From NCBI GenBank assembly GCA_016790965.1, contig JAEUNZ010000013.1:1-64000 (forward strand): 64,000 nucleotides of DNA, read 5' to 3'. A model generated the notes under the pieces. The model had not been told where the DNA came from. It saw nothing but the letters and a program-made list of their open reading frames with translations, and searched no databases. The stretch comes from SSSZ01 sp016790965. Lineage in GTDB: Bacteria; Pseudomonadota; Gammaproteobacteria; Burkholderiales; Rhodocyclaceae. Shown here piece by piece: positions 60,647 through 64,000 of this stretch; the first letter of the stretch is position 1; every line of letters starts with the position of its first letter. The position numbers and the translations under genes were made by a program.

Positions 60647-61504
60647 TCACTTACCCTTGCGGGCCTTGAGATCCTCTTCGAGCTCGCGGAAACTGGGCCG
60701 CACGCTGGAGCCGAGAACCTTGCGGCCGAATTCCACCGCCACCTGGGGCGCGTAGCCCGACATCGAGGCCAGGAGAACGACCTTGATGCACTGGTAAATC
60801 TTGCCCTCTTCTTCCGCTTTCTGCTCCAGGATGCTGGCAATGGGCGCGACGAATCCGTAGGAAATCAGGATACCGAGGAAAGTCCCCACCAGCGCGCCGC
60901 CGATCATTTTGCCCAGCACGGCGGGCGGCTGCCCCACAGAGCCCATGACGTTGACCACCCCCATGACGGCCACCACGATACCGAAAGCCGGCACGCTGTC
61001 GGCCACCTTGGAGACGATGTGGGCGGGACCGGCAACTTCGTGGTGGTGGGTTTCGAGTTCCATGTCCATGAGCGCCTCGATTTCCAGGGCATTGAGATTG
61101 CCGCCGACCATCATGCGCAGGTAGTCGCAGACGAAATCGAGAACGTGGTGATCTGAAATCACGTTGGGATACTTGCTGAAAATGGGGCTGGCTTCAGGGT
61201 TCTCGATATCGCCTTCAATGGACATCAAGCCCTCCTTGCGCACCTTGCCAAGGATTTCGAACAGCATGGCCAGGGTATCCATGTACAGCGCCTTGGTGAA
61301 TCTGGATCCCTTGAGCGCCCCCGGGACCGCAGCCACAGTGGCCTTGATGCTCTTGATGTCGTTGCTCGCCACGAAGCCGCCGATCATGAGGCCGACAATG
61401 GCGATATATTCGAGGGGGACCCAGAGCGCCGCCAGGCTTCCGTGGACGGCGTAGGTGCCGACCGACGCGCCGAGTATGACGACATAGCCGATGATCAGGA
61501 ACAT
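60647..61504 (-). CDS. motA: Flagellar stator protein MotA
   Basis: A 285-residue four-helix stator (MFLIIGYVVILGASVGTYAV, EYIAIVGLMIGGFVASND, VPAFGIVVAVMGVVNVMGSV, GALVGTFLGILISYGFVAPI). Length and motifs fit E. coli-type MotA. The ATG at 61504 is chosen; longer frames run antisense through the Nudix gene. It opens the leftward motor-chemotaxis run. Confidence 0.97.
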   Translation of the reverse strand: MFLIIGYVVILGASVGTYAVHGSLAALWVPLEYIAIVGLMIGGFVASNDIKSIKATVAAVPGALKGSRFTKALYMDTLAMLFEILGKVRKEGLMSIEGDIENPEASPIFSKYPNVISDHHVLDFVCDYLRMMVGGNLNALEIEALMDMELETHHHEVAGPAHIVSKVADSVPAFGIVVAVMGVVNVMGSVGQPPAVLGKMIGGALVGTFLGILISYGFVAPIASILEQKAEEEGKIYQCIKVVLLASMSGYAPQVAVEFGRKVLGSSVRPSFRELEEDLKARKGK

Positions 61505-61608
61505 CCCAGAACCCTTCCGCGCCGTAATGCCGGCGACCTGCCCAACTCTGTTATTGGTATCTTGGCCAGCCGCCGAAAGCCTTGGCAAAGGCCAGCCTGC
61601 GAGCGGCC

Positions 61609-61638
61609 ATTGTAGGACGGTCGGCCCGGACGGCGCAA
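61609..61638 (-). promoter_or_regulatory. Possible sigma70 promoter of motA
   Basis: Read leftwards: TTGCGC, an 18-bp spacer, then TACAAT. It ends about 105 bp before the motA ATG. The -10 matches 5 of 6, the -35 about half. No convincing sigma28 site was found in this gap. Confidence 0.35.
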
Positions 61639-61647
61639 TGCTACACT
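61639..61647 (+). promoter_or_regulatory. Possible extended -10 of the Nudix gene
   Basis: TGCTACACT fits an extended -10 (TGnTAnnnT) and lies 43 bp before the GTG at 61691. It touches the -35 of the proposed motA promoter on the other strand, so the two could interfere. Confidence 0.35.
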
Positions 61648-61690
61648 GCGACTCGAGCCTTGCCATGTGCGCCTTCGCGCGACTTTCCCC

Positions 61691-62227
61691 GTGATCCGAT
61701 ACTGCCCCCTCTGCGCCGCCCCGGTCAGTCACCGCGTCCCTCCGGGAGACACGCTGCCCCGCCACGTCTGCGACGATTGCGGCCATATTCAGTACGAAAA
61801 TCCGCGCCTGGTGGTGGGGTGTATCTGCACCTGGGAAGACTCGATCCTGTTGTGCAGGAGAGCCATCGAGCCCCGCCACGGGTTCTGGACCCTGCCGGCA
61901 GGTTTCATGGAGAACGGCGAAACGACGGCACAGGCAGCGGCACGCGAGACGCTCGAGGAAGCCTGTGCAGTAGTCGTGGTCGAGAGACCCTTCGCCCTGG
62001 TCAATGTGGCCCGCATCCATCAGGTCCATCTTTTCTACCTTGGACACCTGCCTCATCCCAGCTGCGCGGCCGGGAGCGAGAGCCTTGAAGTGACCCTCGC
62101 CAGGGAAGACGAGATCCCTTGGTCGGCCCTCGCTTTTCAAAGCGTGAGCCTGTGCCTGCGCCAATTCTTTGCCGACCGCCAGCGAGGCGCCTTCGGCTTT
62201 CACTGCGCCGACATCGAGCCAGCCTGA
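61691..62227 (+). CDS. Nudix hydrolase with zinc ribbon
   Basis: A 178-residue protein opening with a zinc-ribbon-like pair of Cys motifs (CPLC and CDDC, about residues 4-32). The Nudix box is GFMENGETTAQAAARETLEE (G-x5-E-x7-RE-x2-EE), followed by Ala where Gly is usual. The layout matches NUDIX proteins with an N-terminal zinc-ribbon, some of which act on NADH or dinucleotides. The GTG at 61691 gives the typical start IRYCPLC; a GTG at 61667 would add eight residues. Substrate unknown. Confidence 0.9.
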   Translation: MIRYCPLCAAPVSHRVPPGDTLPRHVCDDCGHIQYENPRLVVGCICTWEDSILLCRRAIEPRHGFWTLPAGFMENGETTAQAAARETLEEACAVVVVERPFALVNVARIHQVHLFYLGHLPHPSCAAGSESLEVTLAREDEIPWSALAFQSVSLCLRQFFADRQRGAFGFHCADIEPA

Positions 62228-62460
62228 ACGCTGCGACGGACACGGGACGCACCTTCCGGGACAGGCACACCGGAGGGACGACGCCCAGCCGCACTGCGAA
62301 TCATCCTGGAACCCTCAGTTGATTGCTTCCCGATGCCCGGAATTCCCTGTGCCCTCGATCATCGCACCACTCCGAAACGCTCACCCGCCGGGTGGTATCG
62401 CCACGCGCCAGACACCCACCCGAACGCACCAACGGACTCGTCCAACCGAGGTTTCCAGGA

Positions 62461-63162
62461 TCATTGCTCAAGGGAGTAATTGACAGGCACCGCAACGGTC
62501 AGTGCGTCGCCGCGCAGACGTTGCGGTAGGGACACCCGGGCGGCTGCCTTAGCCACGGTGTCCATGGCCTGGCGGTCCAGAATCGCGTGTCCCGATGAAC
62601 GGCCCAGGGATACCGCCGGGAACGTCGTACCCGGGGCGTAGACGAGAACTACTTCGACCGTACCGGTCCAGCCCCGCTCACGTGCCAGGGCCGGATAGGG
62701 ATGCTGTCCCCGCAATTCCCGCGCCAGTGCAAGACGCAGCTCCTTCACCGTATCCTGATCAGGCTCGGGAGGCCGCGCAGTCGGCTGGGCCACCGCTTCG
62801 CTCTCGGGCGTGACGCGGGCAGTCTCGGCAGGGGTAACGGCAGCGGTGTATACCGCTGGTGCCGTCTCGGCAGCCCGCAACGTCGGCGCCGGCCCTATTT
62901 CCCGGGCGTCTGTCTTGGACCGCACAGGCTTCAGGGTTTCCTGGACCGGCACCGCTTTCCGCATCACCGGAAGCGTGCTCGTTTCTGCCGGAACCCTGGG
63001 CGGCAAAGCTTCCTGAACGAGGCGCACGGCAAGCGGCCGCGCTCCCTCGGGCGGCCCGGGGTGCGGAGGAGCCCCCCAAAGCAGGAGGCCGTGGGCAATT
63101 GCTGAAGCCACCAGCGCACGCCGCAGTATCAGCTCGTTCTCCCTGCGTAGCATCGGGGTCAT
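62461..63162 (-). CDS. TonB-family energy-transducer-like protein
   Basis: A 233-residue protein with an N-terminal membrane anchor (ALVASAIAHGLLLWG), a long Pro/Ala/Thr-rich region and a C-terminal TonB-like domain (ARELRGQHPYPALARERGWT, GTVEVVLVYAPG, SSGHAILDRQAMDTV). The design is like the gene at 13858. Starts at 63162 and 63153 are both possible. No exbBD or receptor gene is adjacent. Confidence 0.82.
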   Translation of the reverse strand: MTPMLRRENELILRRALVASAIAHGLLLWGAPPHPGPPEGARPLAVRLVQEALPPRVPAETSTLPVMRKAVPVQETLKPVRSKTDAREIGPAPTLRAAETAPAVYTAAVTPAETARVTPESEAVAQPTARPPEPDQDTVKELRLALARELRGQHPYPALARERGWTGTVEVVLVYAPGTTFPAVSLGRSSGHAILDRQAMDTVAKAAARVSLPQRLRGDALTVAVPVNYSLEQ

Positions 63163-63182
63163 TGGATTGCCAAGCCGGGACG

Positions 63183-63213
63183 AAAAACCCCCGCCGGAAT
63201 CCGGTCGGGGGTT
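63183..63213 (-). terminator. Rho-independent terminator after the small DUF3149-like gene
   Basis: Stem AACCCCCG / CGGGGGTT (63186-63193 with 63206-63213) continues past one bulged base into CCGG/CCGG around an AAT loop. Read leftwards it ends in TTTTT. It closes the ccoG-fixH-DUF3149 transcript before the TonB-like gene. Confidence 0.82.
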
Positions 63214-63249
63214 CACTGCCTCGCAAGCGGGCAAAGCCGCCGGGACGGA

Positions 63250-63390
63250 TCAGCGCCCGGCGTTCTTCGCGTCTTCCTCTGCCTTGGCGTTGTACATCTT
63301 CACCATTCCAATGCCAATCACCACGACGCCAACGATGACTGCCAGACTCGCCAAGCCGGAGTCACTGCCAAACAAGAGTTCCCATGCCAT
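63250..63390 (-). CDS. Small DUF3149-like membrane protein (46 aa)
   Basis: Begins MAWELLFGSDSGLASLAVIV and continues GVVVIGIGMVKMYNAKAEED to AKNAGR: one transmembrane helix with a short charged tail. GGGAG lies 7 nt before the ATG, and the start is 3 bp past the fixH stop. The FGSDSGLASL start is like DUF3149 proteins. Position suggests a part in cbb3 oxidase assembly or a structural subunit such as CcoQ-like/CcoS-like small proteins, but it lacks their known motifs. Confidence 0.8.
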   Translation of the reverse strand: MAWELLFGSDSGLASLAVIVGVVVIGIGMVKMYNAKAEEDAKNAGR

Positions 63391-63393
63391 AAA

Positions 63394-63933
63394 TCATCTC
63401 CCGGTTTCAGATTTAACAAGTGTTGCTGCTGCTCCGGACCCCAGCCGGAGCGCTTCCTGGGTACCGGATTGCCACTCTCCCTGGAGACGCCAGCTACCTC
63501 CCGGCTCTTCCAGGGTGACGATCCAGCGCCCCGAAATCTCGGCGGACAATTTCCCGCCATACAGACCCTGCCCTTCCGCAGCGAGAACCGCCTGGCGGTC
63601 CTGACCGGACTGGGTCGGATGGATGAACTTAGCATTCAGGGTAGCCGGCAACTGTGCCGGTGCCCGTGCCAGCACAATGACCCGCACCTGACTGCCCGAC
63701 ACCATCAGATCAGCGGCGAGCCCAAGGTCTGAAGCCTTGTGATCGCGCTGCAGGCGCCGGTTCACCTCCAGCCCCTGCTTGTAATAATCGTCTTCCACCA
63801 AGCCGTCGAAACTACGGACCGCAAGCCAGAGCGTCACCGCCCCGGCGATCACCACCGCCAATGGGCCAGCCATCAAAATCCACGGCCAGCGCTCACGGTA
63901 CCAGGGAAGTTCGCCCCTCTGTTGCAGTTTCAT
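63394..63933 (-). CDS. fixH: FixH family protein (cbb3 oxidase maturation)
   Basis: A 179-residue membrane-anchored protein with a short cytoplasmic start (ELPWYRERWPWILMAGPLAV), one membrane helix, then the FixH signature FDGLVEDDYYKQGLEVNRRL and a periplasmic beta domain (GRWIVTLEEPGGSWRLQGEW). FixH supports copper or subunit assembly of cbb3-type oxidase. It follows the end of ccoG by 10 bp. Confidence 0.92.
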   Translation of the reverse strand: MKLQQRGELPWYRERWPWILMAGPLAVVIAGAVTLWLAVRSFDGLVEDDYYKQGLEVNRRLQRDHKASDLGLAADLMVSGSQVRVIVLARAPAQLPATLNAKFIHPTQSGQDRQAVLAAEGQGLYGGKLSAEISGRWIVTLEEPGGSWRLQGEWQSGTQEALRLGSGAAATLVKSETGR

Positions 63934-63943
63934 TTCAAGCCTT

Positions 63944-64000
63944 TCAGGGCATCAGGAAGGAAGCCTTTTCGTGGACGGCAACCCCTTCCCGGTCAACAGC
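63944..64000 (-). CDS. ccoG: Cytochrome oxidase accessory protein CcoG/FixG, 3' end only
   Basis: The last 18 codons are visible (AVDREGVAVHEKASFLMP, then TGA). The ending V-x-EK-x-(S/T)-F and the place directly before fixH fit the C-terminus of CcoG, the ferredoxin-type copper-handling protein of cbb3 oxidase assembly. The rest lies outside the window. Confidence 0.7.
   Translation of the reverse strand, partial: AVDREGVAVHEKASFLMP

Noticed and set aside
61692..62203. N-terminal extension of motA through the Nudix gene
   Set aside because: The open frame continues but runs antisense to a well-defined Nudix hydrolase; MotA proteins start at MFLIIGYV.
62228..62460. Possible small gene between the Nudix and TonB-like genes
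   Set aside because: Short frames here lack ribosome sites and look like chance; both neighbours end into this 233-bp gap.

Overview
This is a GC-rich window (coding third positions almost all G or C) from a motile, oxygen-respiring bacterium. A betaproteobacterium, perhaps of the Rhodocyclales, is the best fit: a FlhF/FlhG-type flagellar system, separate MotAB and MotCD stators, and an FixH/CcoG cbb3-oxidase maturation cluster. The taxonomic placement is inference. No rRNA, tRNA, CRISPR array, prophage or transposase gene was seen. Left part (1-17.5 kb) is mixed housekeeping and accessory DNA: the 3' part of malate synthase with a clear terminator; a TetR regulator co-transcribed with a rifampicin-phosphotransferase-like PEP-utilising enzyme; a large protein joining peptidoglycan-binding, GH19-like, papain-like and alpha/beta-hydrolase domains; an lrgAB pair; a PAS sensor kinase with a FixJ-type regulator; an M48 protease; a periplasmic ankyrin protein divergent from a TonB-like protein; and an operon of a membrane protein, murI and a family III CoA-transferase. 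Middle part (17.6-40.5 kb) is a flagellar island. fliOPQR run rightwards. flgBCDEFGHIJKL plus a small lipoprotein run leftwards. flgA-flgM-flgN run rightwards from the flgB/flgA divergence. flhB-flhA-flhF-flhG-fliA-motC-motD run leftwards and converge on flgN. Readable promoter signals fit the usual hierarchy: a sigma54 site before flgB and sigma28 (FliA) sites before flgM and flgK. Right part (40.6-61.5 kb) is a leftward chemotaxis and motor island: motA-motB, a small MCP-like protein, cheY, a cheA broken by an apparent frameshift, cheW, two large MCPs, cheR-cheD-cheB, a STAS protein, then two cheV genes, cheY, cheZ and a second, intact cheA. The window ends with a Nudix hydrolase, a TonB-like protein and the end of a cbb3 maturation cluster (ccoG 3' end, fixH, a 46-residue DUF3149-like protein). 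The most unusual non-coding feature is a family of three 167-168 bp palindromic elements (8681, 17331, 27242). They share a conserved core around a TTCG-capped hairpin and short conserved ends, but each copy has its own locus-specific yet self-complementary outer arms.
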